21,190 bases of DNA from an uncultured Collinsella sp. (GCA_902388545.1 CABMPS010000010.1:1-21190); one strand, 5' to 3'. Shown: positions 1-12,902, numbered from the stretch's first letter. Notes: a model not told the origin generated them from the letters alone. Numbers and translations are program-made.

Positions 1-3256
<3,256 letters not shown>

Positions 3257-3257
3257 G

Positions 3258-4697
3258 TCAGTTCTCCTCGGTCGCAGCGTTCTCGGACTCGGCGAAATTC
3301 CAGCCGGCGAGGCGGTCCTTCGCGGTGTCGATGTCCAGGTAGTTCTCCTCGCCGTCCATGAGTCGCGTAAAGGCGGTAAAGAGATAGTGGGCATCGGTGG
3401 GGCCGGGCGAAGCCTCGGGGTGGTACTGGACCGAGAAACACGGGGCGTCGAGCAGCTGGATGCCCTCGGCGGTGCCGTCGTTGAGGTTCACATGTGTCAG
3501 GCGAATGCGACCAAAGCGCTCGTTCATCACGACCGGCGCGACGCCGCGACGCACCCAGGCGCGCAGGTCGCCATCGGCCGCATGCTCGGTTTCGCCGCCG
3601 GAAAGCTCCGGAATCAGTTTGCCCAGACTGGGGAACAGCAGGCCAAAGCCGTGGTTTTGCGCGGTGATCTCCACGCGACGGCTCACCAGATTCATAACCG
3701 GCTGGTTACCGCCACGGTGACCGAATTTAAGCTTTTCCATTTGGGCGCCGCAGGCCAAGCTGATCATCTGGTGACCCAGGCAAATACCAAAGACCGGCAC
3801 CTTGCCGATCAGCTGCTGCACCTGCTCGTAGGTCTCCACCACGGCATCGGGGTCGCCGGGGCCGTTGGACAAAAAGACGCCATCAGGATTCATGTCGAGC
3901 ACCTGCTGGGCGGGCGTATCCCACGGCACGACGGTGAGGTCGCAGCCGGCACGGACCAGGCCCTCCAGAATACCGCGCTTCACACCGCAGTCGTAGGCGA
4001 CCACTTTGTGACGGGCAGGAGCGGCAGCCACAAGCGCAAAGCCATGCGTGGCAGGCAGGTCGGCGGCCACAAACTCGTGAGGCGCGGGACAGCTCACGGT
4101 CTTGACCAGGTTCTCGCCCACCAGCGTGGGCGCTGCGTCCAGACGCTCGGCGAGCTCGTCGACGTCGAAGATCTCTGTCGAGATAATGCCCATCTTGGAA
4201 CCATTGTCGCGCAGATGGCGCACCAGAGCGCGGGTGTCGACACCCTCGATAGCGACGATGCCGTGAGCGCGCAGGTACTCCGGCACGCTGACGGCCGAGC
4301 GCCAGTTAGAAGGCGTGGCGCACATGTCGCGAACGATCATGCCGCGCATAGCCGGAGCGCTCGCAGGGCGCACGGCGTCGCCGGGGAAGGCCGACTGGAC
4401 ATCGGTCTCGTCGATACCGTAATTGCCGATCTGCGGATAGGTCATGGTTACAATTTGGCCGGCATAACTCGGGTCGGTCATGACCTCAAAGTAGCCCTCA
4501 AGCGAGGTGTTGAAGCAGACTTCGCCGGTCGCGGTGCCCTCGGCGCCGCATGCACGTCCATAAAAAATGGTCCCATCCTCAAGATACAGGATACAGGGAC
4601 CGCAGGTGCCCTTGCTGGTTTTGGCCAGCATACGCTGGCAAAGCTCGCTGGGCGCGAAGGTGCGGGCGGCAGCGCCCGCGGTATGGTTGTTCGCCAT
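3258..4697 (-). CDS. carA: Carbamoyl phosphate synthase small (glutaminase) subunit
   Basis: CarA hydrolyses glutamine and passes ammonia to CarB. The 479-residue protein has the CPSase small-chain N-domain ([21 protein letters not shown], about 61-81) and a class I glutamine amidotransferase domain. Its nucleophile is Cys306 in GICLGHQ, with His426 and Glu428 in QYHPEAS. It is roughly 100 residues longer than E. coli CarA (382). There is an extension of about 30 residues at the N-terminus, about 35 extra residues between QNHGF (347-351) and THVNLNDGT (401-409), and a C-terminal tail. The ATG at 4697 was chosen because AAGGAG sits just upstream. A start 21 bases earlier would fall inside the regulatory hairpin. 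The gene lies directly before carB. Expression is probably controlled by pyrimidines through the leader hairpin at 4704-4734. Confidence 0.96.
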   Translation of the reverse strand: MANNHTAGAAARTFAPSELCQRMLAKTSKGTCGPCILYLEDGTIFYGRACGAEGTATGEVCFNTSLEGYFEVMTDPSYAGQIVTMTYPQIGNYGIDETDVQSAFPGDAVRPASAPAMRGMIVRDMCATPSNWRSAVSVPEYLRAHGIVAIEGVDTRALVRHLRDNGSKMGIISTEIFDVDELAERLDAAPTLVGENLVKTVSCPAPHEFVAADLPATHGFALVAAAPARHKVVAYDCGVKRGILEGLVRAGCDLTVVPWDTPAQQVLDMNPDGVFLSNGPGDPDAVVETYEQVQQLIGKVPVFGICLGHQMISLACGAQMEKLKFGHRGGNQPVMNLVSRRVEITAQNHGFGLLFPSLGKLIPELSGGETEHAADGDLRAWVRRGVAPVVMNERFGRIRLTHVNLNDGTAEGIQLLDAPCFSVQYHPEASPGPTDAHYLFTAFTRLMDGEENYLDIDTAKDRLAGWNFAESENAATEEN

Positions 4698-4703
4698 AAT
4701 TCT

Positions 4704-4734
4704 CCTTCCCGGTCTCACAGGACCGGCTTAAAGG
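4704..4734 (-). promoter_or_regulatory. Putative PyrR-binding loop sequestering the carA ribosome binding site
   Basis: Read on the minus strand the leader is CCTT-TAAG-CCGGTC-CTGTGA-GACCGG-G-AAGG. A perfect 6-bp upper stem (4709-4714 with 4721-4726) carries the hexaloop CUGUGA. An asymmetric internal loop separates it from a lower CCUU/AAGG stem (4731-4734 with 4704-4707). The GUCC-N-GUGAG-RC core, the purine-rich internal bulge and the trailing AAGGA match the RNA loop recognised by the UMP-sensing protein PyrR. The lower stem contains the AAGG of the Shine-Dalgarno site AAGGAG, 4-5 bases from the ATG. There is no room for an attenuator, so control would be by translational repression, as described for mycobacterial pyr leaders. 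The match is from memory of the consensus. Confidence 0.72.
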
Positions 4735-4755
4735 TGTGTAGTTAGGCCTCGCGGT

Positions 4756-4784
4756 ATTGTAACCGCAAGCATGCCCCATGGCGT
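4756..4784 (-). promoter_or_regulatory. Possible carA promoter
   Basis: A TACAAT -10 hexamer (4756-4761, minus strand) lies about 59 bases before the carA ATG, which would give a leader of about 50 nt holding the PyrR-type loop. The hexamer 17 bases upstream (ACGCCA) is a poor -35. The -10 sits inside a 5-bp inverted repeat, GCGGT-attgta-ACCGC (4751-4766 on the plus strand), which could be an operator. Support is weak. Confidence 0.3.
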
Positions 4785-4854
4785 TAATTTCATCGAAATG
4801 TTTACGAAATGATAATTATGACTTTCTATGCATAATGATTTTTCTGGGACGGGG

Positions 4855-4895
4855 ATTAAAAATCATCCCGCGTGGGCTTGTGGCTCACGCGGGAT
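4855..4895 (-). terminator. Rho-independent terminator after the membrane-protein gene
   Basis: A perfect 10-bp stem, ATCCCGCGTG / CACGCGGGAT (4865-4874 with 4886-4895), is followed on the minus strand by GA and a run of five T (4858-4862). It begins 9 bases after the stop of the gene ending at 4905, separating that unit from carAB. Confidence 0.9.
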
Positions 4896-4904
4896 AATGG
4901 CCTC

Positions 4905-5870
4905 TTACTTTTTCTTGTCCTGTTCCAGCAGATCGGACGGTGAGCGATCGGGCTTGCCGCCGCGGAAAATCTCGCGGCCATGCAGACGATGCTCCAGGTC
5001 ACGTTCGGCCTTTTCCTCGTCAATCTTGGTCTGGCTCACCACCGGGTCCTCGATCAGCGACGAAACCGAGTTCACCTGTTTTTGAATGCGCTCGGCAATG
5101 GTGTCGTCCATGCTTACGATGCGCATCTTCCAGTCGATACTCGTGACGTTGGATGAGCTCTTGGTCCACACGAACGTCAAAATGGCGCTCTGATGACCCC
5201 GCGCGGGGAACATGCCAAAAAAGGAATCGTGTTGAATGTTGCTATCCTCGTCGATATAGGCGTGAACGTTATACACCACGCGGTCGATCTTATCGTTGAG
5301 CAGCGCGTTGGTCGCAAGCGCCGCGGCCTGGATCTGCCCGTTGGACAGCAGCTCGAGCTCATTGGCAGACGACGTGTCCAACACCGTCACCTCAACCGTG
5401 CCCGTGCGCTCATCGGCCTCGTCGACGGTAAAATCGAGCGGAAACTGCGTAAAGCCGTTGCCCCACTCAAGGCCGCCCTTCAGCGCCGTCGAAACGGTAT
5501 CCACCGAAACGCTCTCGGACAGGTTGGCGGTATTCAGACGGCGCATCACGCCGTAGCCGATCTGCATGCCCACGATCAGCACCAGAATACCGATGACCAC
5601 GGCCATCGCGGTCTTCGTAATGGTATGGCTCACCTGCGAGCCCGAAGGATCGTCCTCGGACAGCGGGTCGATATGTTTTGCCTGGCTCGCGCGGTCCTCG
5701 CTGCGCAGCTGCGCTAGCGCCGCTTTGTCACCGCGCTTGGCCGCAGCCTCCTTCTCACGCATGCGCTCGGTTCGCTTTTTGGCAAGCGTGGGATCCAAGA
5801 CGCCGGATGCATCGATTTCGGAGAATAACTCCGTCACTTCTTCCGGAGTCAAAGGGTTCTTGTCAGCCAT
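4905..5870 (-). CDS. Single-pass membrane protein of unknown function
   Basis: I do not recognise a named family in this 321-residue protein. It has a charged, probably helical N-terminal region (1-85, rich in K/R/E: EEVTELFSEIDASG, KKRTERMREKEAAAKRGDKAA). One strong transmembrane segment follows at about 88-108 (AMAVVIGILVLIVGMQIGYG). Next comes a domain of about 190 residues, probably extracytoplasmic, with alternating beta-like stretches. The C-terminal tail is highly charged (about 270-321). No lipobox or catalytic motif is visible. An AGGA site precedes the ATG at 5870. The gene starts 19 bases after the ABC exporter stop and shares its terminator, so the two are probably one transcript, and it may be an accessory subunit. 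That role is inference from position only. Confidence 0.85.
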   Translation of the reverse strand: MADKNPLTPEEVTELFSEIDASGVLDPTLAKKRTERMREKEAAAKRGDKAALAQLRSEDRASQAKHIDPLSEDDPSGSQVSHTITKTAMAVVIGILVLIVGMQIGYGVMRRLNTANLSESVSVDTVSTALKGGLEWGNGFTQFPLDFTVDEADERTGTVEVTVLDTSSANELELLSNGQIQAAALATNALLNDKIDRVVYNVHAYIDEDSNIQHDSFFGMFPARGHQSAILTFVWTKSSSNVTSIDWKMRIVSMDDTIAERIQKQVNSVSSLIEDPVVSQTKIDEEKAERDLEHRLHGREIFRGGKPDRSPSDLLEQDKKK

Positions 5871-5889
5871 AAACTTCCTGTCATATCAA

Positions 5890-7662
5890 TCAGTCGAGCT
5901 CGTGCGCACGCGCACCTTCGAACTGCATTCGATAGTAACGGGCATAGGTGCCGTCACGGGCGAGAAGCTCCTCGTGCGTGCCACGCTCCACAACGCGACC
6001 ATGCTCAACGGTCGCAATCTCATCGGCATGCTTAATGGTCGAAAGACGATGGGCGATGATAATCGTGGTGCGGCCGCGTGCCAGCTCTTCGAGTGACTCC
6101 TGCACCGCCTCCTCGCTCTCGTTATCCAAAGCACTCGTCGCCTCGTCCAAAATCAGGATCTTGGGGTTCTTGAGAAACACGCGCGCGATGGCAACGCGCT
6201 GTTTCTGTCCGCCCGAAAGACGGCTGCCGCGCTCGCCCACGACCGTGTCATAGCCCTGTGGAAGCGACTCGATAAAGGCATCGATGTTGGCGCGACGGGC
6301 GGCCTCGGCGATCTCTTCTGCCGTAGCGCCCGGCTTGCCGTAGGCGATGTTCTCGCCGATTGTTCCGTCAAACAGGTAGACATCCTGCTGCACCAGGCCG
6401 ATGGCGCGGCGCAAGCTCTGCTGCGTCACATCGCGCACGTCCTGGCCGTCGATGCTAATGGATCCGGCAGCCACGTCATAAAAGCGCGGCAGCAGCGAAC
6501 AGGTCGTGGACTTGCCACCGCCCGAAGGGCCAACCAAAGCGATGGTCTGCCCGGGCTTGATGGACAGATTCATATGGTCGATAACGGGACGCTCTTCGGC
6601 ATCACCCTCGCCCAGCTCAACGTCCTCGTAGTTAAAGCACACGTCGTGATAATCCACGGCGCCGGCGGTCACCTGCAGATCCGTGGCGCCCGGCTTGTCC
6701 TGGATATCCGGCGCGGTCGAGAGCACCTCGTCCATACGCTTAAAGCCAGCGATGGCCTTCTGATACATTTCGGCCGAATTGACGAGTGTCTCGAGCGGCG
6801 TGCAGAACAGCGAAATGTAGAGCGCGAAGGTTGCCATATCGACCGCCTGCAGCTGACCCTGGGCAACGAGCCAACCACCCAGCAGCACCACGATCACGTA
6901 CAGCACGGCCGAGAGCAGGCCATACGTCGCAGTATAGACGCCCATGGCGTGATACATGTTTTCCTTGGACGAAAGGTAGCGATTGTTGGAGGCGCGGAAC
7001 TTAGAGCGCTCGGTCTCCTCATTGGCAAAGCTCTTGACCACGCGCATGCCCGCCAGCGAATCCTGCAGCTGCGCATTGATGCCGCTGATTTTTTTGCGAT
7101 TGTCGCTAAAGACCTCGCGCATGCGCATGTTCTGCCAAAACATGATGACCGCAAACGCTGCTGTCACCACAGCCATGGCAAGCGCCAGCACCGGGGCGAT
7201 GGTAAAGAGGATCACAAACGAGCCGATAATCTCGATGCCGCAGATGATGATCCACTCGGGCACGTGATGCGCCGCCTCGCAGATATCGAACAGGTCGTTG
7301 ACCACGCGGCTCATCATGTCGCCCGAGCTGTTGCGGTCGAAGTACGCAAAGCTGAAGCGCTCATACTGGTCGAACAGGTCCTCGCGCATCTTGGACTCCA
7401 TGCGCGCGCCCATCACGTGGCCCCAATAGCTCACAAAATAGCGGCAGGCGCAGCGGACGGCATACATCAGCACCAAGCCCACTGCAATCATGCCGAGCGC
7501 CTGCATAATGACAGCCTGACCCTGAGTAAAGAGCCCACCGGTCAAATTGCGCAGGATAATGGGGAACGCCAGGTCAATGGCGGCAAGCACCAGAGCACAA
7601 ACAGTATCAGCAACAAAAAGCCCCATCTGGGGCTCGTAATACGAAAGAAACCTCTTCAGCAT
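5890..7662 (-). CDS. ABC exporter, fused membrane and ATPase half-transporter
   Basis: This 590-residue protein is an ATP-driven exporter of the MsbA/BmrA/LmrA type that would work as a dimer in the cytoplasmic membrane. The N-terminal type IV transmembrane domain (about 15-300) has hydrophobic spans around 15-40, 52-75, 135-180 and 245-290. The ATPase domain has Walker A GPSGGGKST (378-386), a Q-loop in LVQQDVYLF (423-431), the signature LSGGQ (482-486), Walker B ILILDE (502-507), D-loop SALD and switch His538 in IIIAHRLS. GAGG lies 5 bases before the ATG at 7662. Substrate cannot be told from sequence; lipid, drug or peptide are all possible. No second half-transporter is adjacent, so a homodimer is likely. 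It is followed closely by the single-pass membrane protein. Confidence 0.93.
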   Translation of the reverse strand: MLKRFLSYYEPQMGLFVADTVCALVLAAIDLAFPIILRNLTGGLFTQGQAVIMQALGMIAVGLVLMYAVRCACRYFVSYWGHVMGARMESKMREDLFDQYERFSFAYFDRNSSGDMMSRVVNDLFDICEAAHHVPEWIIICGIEIIGSFVILFTIAPVLALAMAVVTAAFAVIMFWQNMRMREVFSDNRKKISGINAQLQDSLAGMRVVKSFANEETERSKFRASNNRYLSSKENMYHAMGVYTATYGLLSAVLYVIVVLLGGWLVAQGQLQAVDMATFALYISLFCTPLETLVNSAEMYQKAIAGFKRMDEVLSTAPDIQDKPGATDLQVTAGAVDYHDVCFNYEDVELGEGDAEERPVIDHMNLSIKPGQTIALVGPSGGGKSTTCSLLPRFYDVAAGSISIDGQDVRDVTQQSLRRAIGLVQQDVYLFDGTIGENIAYGKPGATAEEIAEAARRANIDAFIESLPQGYDTVVGERGSRLSGGQKQRVAIARVFLKNPKILILDEATSALDNESEEAVQESLEELARGRTTIIIAHRLSTIKHADEIATVEHGRVVERGTHEELLARDGTYARYYRMQFEGARAHELD

Positions 7663-7693
7663 GTGATCCTCAAAGAAATATCAGCAACGTAAG

Positions 7694-7732
7694 GCCCTGG
7701 GACAAAGCAATCAGCAGTACTTGTCCCAGGGC
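7694..7732 (-). other. Intergenic hairpin between the NUDIX and ABC exporter genes
   Basis: A perfect 12-bp inverted repeat, GCCCTGGGACAA / TTGTCCCAGGGC (7694-7705 with 7721-7732), with a 15-nt loop lies 12 bases after the NUDIX stop. Neither strand has a T-run after the stem, so it is not a classical terminator. It may be a processing or stability element, or a Rho-associated stop. Confidence 0.6.
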
Positions 7733-7744
7733 TATCCCCACTCG

Positions 7745-8440
7745 TTAAAGTTCGGTCCCGCCCAAGCGGTGCGCGATGCTATCGCAGGCCAAGGCGCCCA
7801 CGACGGTCTTGGCGTCTTCGATCTTGCCGTCGAGCACGGCGTCGATCAGCTCGTGCAGCGGCACCAGGTCAACGTTGACAAACTCGTCATCGTCGGGGTT
7901 GGGCGCATCAAACTCCAGCTTGGTAGCCAAGTAGATGTGAATGATCTCGTCGCAAAAACCGCAGGACGTGACAATCGACGTCAAAAAGCGAATGCGATCA
8001 GCCCTAAAGCCCGTCTCCTCATGCAGCTCGCGTTTGGCGCAATCGAGCGGGTCCTCGCCTGGATCGAGCTTGCCGGCGGGAATCTCGACCGTCACGCGGT
8101 CGATAGCGGTGCGGTACTGACGCACCAGTACGATCTTGCCGCTCTCGGTCAGCGCTACAACGGCCGCCGCACCCGGATGGCGAACGATATCGCGGGCGCT
8201 GCGGCGACCGTTGGGCAGCTCAACCTCAAGACGGTGGACGTCGAGGATCTTGCCCTTCCAGGCGCACTCCTCCGAAAGAATCTTCTCGTGCAGCTCGGCA
8301 TCGTGCGGGTCGTCGTCGCCCAGCACCAGCGCCGGCTCGTCAGCGACCTCGCCACCAGGCTCGCCCTCGGCGTGCCCATACATGCGGCTGTCCTCTTCGA
8401 CGATCTGCGCGTCCACGAGCTCTTCGTTCTTCTCGTCCAT
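7745..8440 (-). CDS. NUDIX hydrolase, ADP-ribose pyrophosphatase-like
   Basis: The protein probably hydrolyses a nucleoside diphosphate linked to another moiety, with ADP-ribose the likeliest substrate. The Nudix box is exact (G-x5-E-x7-REL-x-EE-x-GF) at residues 123-145, GKLDPGED through HEETGF. Upstream features typical of the NudF/ADPR group are VVALTESGKIVLVRQYR and VEIPAGKL. The first 60 residues form a very acidic extension (DEKNEELVDAQIVEED, GDDDPHDAEL) not usual in the family. The ATG at 8440 was preferred to the one at 8449, because AGAGGA lies 9 bases before 8440 but directly touches 8449. It starts 21 bases after the purD stop, so it is probably co-transcribed with purD. Substrate is not proven by sequence. 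Confidence 0.9.
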   Translation of the reverse strand: MDEKNEELVDAQIVEEDSRMYGHAEGEPGGEVADEPALVLGDDDPHDAELHEKILSEECAWKGKILDVHRLEVELPNGRRSARDIVRHPGAAAVVALTESGKIVLVRQYRTAIDRVTVEIPAGKLDPGEDPLDCAKRELHEETGFRADRIRFLTSIVTSCGFCDEIIHIYLATKLEFDAPNPDDDEFVNVDLVPLHELIDAVLDGKIEDAKTVVGALACDSIAHRLGGTEL

Positions 8441-8461
8441 CCGTCTCATTCCTCTCGGATT

Positions 8462-9788
8462 TTAGGCATCCCAGGCGTCGCGGCCGCGCAGCGCGCGCAG
8501 GCCGATGTCGTGACGCAGGGTCTTGCCCTCAAAATCAATCTTCTCGCAAGCCTCGTAGGCAAGGTTGCGAGCGTTCTCAAACGTGTCGCCCAGAGCGGTC
8601 ACGGCAAGCACGCGACCACCATTGGTCAAGAGCTGGCCGTTCACCACAGCAGTGCCCGCGTGGTACACGGTCACGTTCTCCATGGCCTCGGCATCGGTGA
8701 TACCGGCGATGACCTTGCCCCTCTCGTAGCTGCCGGGATAGCCCGCACTCGTCAGGACAACGGCCACGGCCCACTCGTCGCGCCAGTCGAGCTCAATCTG
8801 ATCGAGCTCACAGTTGGCGCAGGCCAGCATGATCTCAACCAGGTCGTTCTTAAGGCGCGGCAGCACGACCTGCGTCTCGGGGTCGCCAAAGCGGGCATTG
8901 AACTCCAGCACCTTGGGGCCGGCGGGCGTGAGCATAAAGCCGCCGTACAGGCAGCCGCGGTAGTCGATGCCCTCGGCAGCAAGCTCGGCAACGGTCTGCT
9001 CCATGACCTTCACCATGGTGGCGTGCTCCTCGTCGGTCACGATGGGCACCGGGCTGTAGACACCCATGCCGCCGGTGTTGGGGCCCTTGTCGCCCTCGAG
9101 CGCGCGCTTGTGGTCCTGCGAGGTGGCCATGGGGCGCACGGTCTTGCCGTCGGTAAAGGCCAAAAGCGAGCACTCGGGGCCGGTCAGCATCTCCTCGATA
9201 ACCACGGTGTTGCCGGCATCGCCAAAGGTGCCGCCAAAGCACTCGCGCACGGCCTCCTCGGCCTGCTCAAGTTCGGTCGCCACGATAACGCCCTTGCCCG
9301 CGGCAAGGCCGTCGGCCTTGACGACCAGCGGAGCGCCCTGCTCACGCACATAAGCATGACGTCCCGTACCGCGTTGTACAACCTGAAGCCTCGTCGGTAA
9401 ACGAGCCGTAGGCTGCCGTCGGAATGCCCGCGCGCTCCATGAGCTGCTTGGAGAACAGCTTAGAGCCCTCCATCTGGGCGCCCTCGGCACCCGGGCCAAA
9501 GCAGGGAATACCCACCGCGCGCACGGCGTCGGCCACGCCCGCCACGAGCGGAGCCTCGGGGCCAATTACCACAAGTCCGCATCCGTGGCTCTGCGCAAAC
9601 GCCGCCACGGCCGCAGGATCGCAGTCGTCGAGAACAACGTTCTCGCCGCAGCTCGCGGTGCCGCCGTTGCCCGGCGCGATGTAGAGCTTGCCGGCGCGCG
9701 GTGATGCTGCGAGCTTAGCTGCCAAAGCATGCTCACGGCCGCCGCTGCCCAACAACAGGATGTCGATGGTTTGAGTGTCCGCCTTCAA
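8462..9788 (-). pseudogene. purD: Phosphoribosylamine-glycine ligase, frameshifted
   Basis: PurD joins glycine to phosphoribosylamine (step 2 of purine synthesis). The reading begins at a TTG start (9788) with AGGAGG 5 bases upstream: [35 protein letters not shown], ending in frame at YGSFTDEAS (codon 9386-9384). After 28 unmatched bases (9383-9356) the family sequence resumes in another frame at AYVREQGAPLVVKADGLAAG and runs to the TAA at 8462. It includes the ATP-grasp motifs DHKRALEGDKGPNTGGMG and EFNARFGDPETQ. The usual PurD linker here is about two codons, so there is a net gain of about 22 bases. The first frame stops at 9342-9344. All other parts look intact, so the lesion is recent or is a sequencing/assembly error. 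Start codon choice is supported by the strong Shine-Dalgarno site. Confidence 0.9.
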
Positions 9789-9842
9789 GGGTGCCTCCTC
9801 TATGGATGAATGGCCCGCTCCGCGCGAGCCCTTTGCAAGCAA

Positions 9843-9884
9843 ATATACCCCTCGGCCGCCCGCTTGGGCTGCAAAGGGGTATAT
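9843..9884 (-). terminator. Hairpin downstream of purA, probable terminator
   Basis: A perfect 10-bp stem, ATATACCCCT / AGGGGTATAT (9843-9852 with 9875-9884), has a 22-nt loop. On the minus strand it follows the purA stop by 22 bases. Only a short TTT comes after the stem, so termination may be partial and allow read-through into purD. Confidence 0.55.
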
Positions 9885-9906
9885 CGCAATAACCAAATAG
9901 TCCCGA

Positions 9907-11202
<1,296 letters not shown>

Positions 11203-11259
11203 TTACATTCATGGACTGTCTACGCGCCACGCCGGCACGCAGAAGCACAAAACATTCCC

Positions 11260-11288
11260 AGTATACCCGTGCAACGGGCGCCTGTCCT
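11260..11288 (-). promoter_or_regulatory. Probable purA promoter
   Basis: The minus strand has AGGACA (-35, 11283-11288), a 17-base spacer and TATACT (-10, 11260-11265). The -10 matches consensus in 5 of 6 positions and the -35 in 4 of 6. Transcription would start near 11253, giving a leader of about 60 nt. The -35 overlaps the dnaB stop codon. Confidence 0.5.
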
Positions 11289-12678
11289 ACTCCTCGGCAT
11301 GTGCCCCATCAAGCTCATAGAACTTAGTGGATGCCGGCAGGAACATCAGGTCGACGTCGCCAATCGGGCCCGAACGGTTCTTGGCCACGACGATACGCGT
11401 AACGCCCTCGTCGGGTCGATCGTCGCGCGAGGCTTCGGCCTCGTCGGCGGAGCGGTCCAAGAACATAACGATATCGGCGTCCTGCTCGATGGAGCCCGAT
11501 TCACGAAGGTCGGAAAGCTGCGGGCGCTTGCCGGTACGGGATTCGACCTGACGCGAGAGCTGCGACAGCGCGATGAGCGGGATCTTGAGCTCCTTGGCCA
11601 TGATCTTCAGACCACGCGACATCTCGGAGACCTCGACGGTACGGCTCTCGGAGCGGCGTCCCGGCGGAGGACTCACCAGCTGCAGGTAGTCCAGGATGAT
11701 GATGGCCTTCTCCTTGTTGTGGAGCATGCGGCGGCTCTTGGCGCGAATTTCGGTCACTGTGGTGCCGGGCGTATCGTCAATCAGAATATCGAGCTTGGAC
11801 AAGGTCTGCGTGGCCTCGTTGATATTGGCCCACTGCTCGGGGCTAATGCGGCCCATGCGGAAGTCACTGATCGAAATCATGGCGTAGGCGCAAATCAGAC
11901 GCTGGGCAATTTCCTTGCCCGACATCTCCAGAGAGAAGAAGCCGACGGTATAACCGGCGGCGGCGGCGTTGAGCGCCAGGTTCAGGGCGAACGACGTCTT
12001 ACCCACAGCAGGGCGGGCGCCGATGATGATGAGCTGGCCCTCGCGAAAACCCATGAGCATGCGGTCGAGCGACGGGAAGCCCGTGGGCACGCCCGCGGCC
12101 TGTCCACCGGCCTGGCACACTTCCTCGGCCTCGTTATAGGCCTCGACCATAAACTCGGTCAGCGTCTTGTAGCTCGACTTGACCTCGCGCGCCGTGACCT
12201 TGAGCAACTTGCTCTCGGCCAGCTCCACGACCTCTTTGGTGTCGGTGGGGGCGTTGTATGCCAGCGCGTTGATCTCGTTGGTGGCGCCGATCAGCTCACG
12301 CAGCATCGAATCGCGGCGAACGATAGCGGCATGGTGCTGCCAGTTGACGAGCGACAGGGTCTGACCCATCAACTCCAAAATGTACGCTTCGCCGCCCACG
12401 GCATCGAGCTTGTTGATGCTTCGCAGGTAATCGATCAGCGAGATGGAGTCGATGGGAATGCGGCTGTTGTACATATCGACCATCGCGGTATAGATGGTCT
12501 TATGAATGGGCCGGTAGAAGTCATCGGGCTGCAGCTCGACCTGGGCCTCCTCGACCACCTCGGGCGATAGCAGCATGGCGGCCAGTACATTGGCCTCTGC
12601 ATCTTGGTTTTGAGGGAGACCCAACTTGGAGCCACGGTCCTCGACCGTCAGCCCCGTCTCCCTATCGTCGTATGCCAT
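11287..12678 (-). CDS. dnaB: Replicative DNA helicase DnaB
   Basis: DnaB is the hexameric 5'-3' helicase that unwinds DNA at the replication fork and binds primase and loader. The 463-residue protein has the N-terminal helical domain (about 20-125, LPQNQDAEANVLAAML, IDSISLIDYL) and a RecA-like ATPase domain. That domain has Walker A GARPAVGKTS (220-229), Walker B IIILDYLQL (326-334) and LSQLSRQVESR (371-381). No intein interrupts it. In-frame ATGs exist at 12690, 12684 and 12678; GAGG lies 6 bases before 12678, so that start was chosen. It follows the rplI operon, as in many bacteria, but a strong terminator lies between, so it needs its own promoter. Confidence 0.96.
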   Translation of the reverse strand: MAYDDRETGLTVEDRGSKLGLPQNQDAEANVLAAMLLSPEVVEEAQVELQPDDFYRPIHKTIYTAMVDMYNSRIPIDSISLIDYLRSINKLDAVGGEAYILELMGQTLSLVNWQHHAAIVRRDSMLRELIGATNEINALAYNAPTDTKEVVELAESKLLKVTAREVKSSYKTLTEFMVEAYNEAEEVCQAGGQAAGVPTGFPSLDRMLMGFREGQLIIIGARPAVGKTSFALNLALNAAAAGYTVGFFSLEMSGKEIAQRLICAYAMISISDFRMGRISPEQWANINEATQTLSKLDILIDDTPGTTVTEIRAKSRRMLHNKEKAIIILDYLQLVSPPPGRRSESRTVEVSEMSRGLKIMAKELKIPLIALSQLSRQVESRTGKRPQLSDLRESGSIEQDADIVMFLDRSADEAEASRDDRPDEGVTRIVVAKNRSGPIGDVDLMFLPASTKFYELDGAHAEE

Positions 12679-12724
12679 GAGCATCCTCATTCATATCGCT
12701 TGCGAGCATCCATAGTATCAGCCA

Positions 12725-12742
12725 CGGTCCCAAAACGGACCG
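12725..12742. repeat. Inverted repeat upstream of dnaB
   Basis: CGGTCC-caaaac-GGACCG is a perfect 6-bp inverted repeat, 47 bases upstream of the dnaB start. On the minus strand a -10-like GATACT follows it at about 12715. It could be a regulator site or a small hairpin in the dnaB leader. Confidence 0.3.
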
Positions 12743-12832
12743 CGCGCCGGCAATCATCACCGAACCAAACGGATGAACGGTCCCGCAATTGGGACTTCAC
12801 CATAACGCCTGCCATGGCGCTCGCCGAGCGTA

Positions 12833-12870
12833 GAAAACAAAAGGGCACCCTGGTCTCCCAGAGCGCCCTT
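12833..12870 (-). terminator. Rho-independent terminator of the rpsF-rplI operon
   Basis: On the minus strand, AAGGGCGCTCTGG-GAGA-CCAGGGTGCCCTT forms a 13-bp stem with two G-T pairs (12841-12853 with 12858-12870). It is followed by TTGTTTTC (12833-12840) and lies 32 bases after the rplI stop. Confidence 0.92.
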
Positions 12871-12902
12871 CTTAGAACAAGATTGTTGCGTTGCAGCAAA
12901 TG

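Noticed and set aside
4795..4850. ArgR-type operator upstream of carA in the A+T-rich stretch
   Set aside because: TATGCATA and TCATAATTATCA only loosely resemble an ARG box and lack clear paired half-sites at the right spacing.
9342..9788. Programmed frameshift in purD
   Set aside because: No slippery heptamer or prfB-like stop context lies between the two frames, and the extra bases are not expected in PurD. A mutation or assembly error is simpler.
11260..11276. Terminator after dnaB formed by CCCGT-tgc-ACGGG
   Set aside because: The stem is only 5 bp with no T-run, and the site is better explained as part of the purA promoter.
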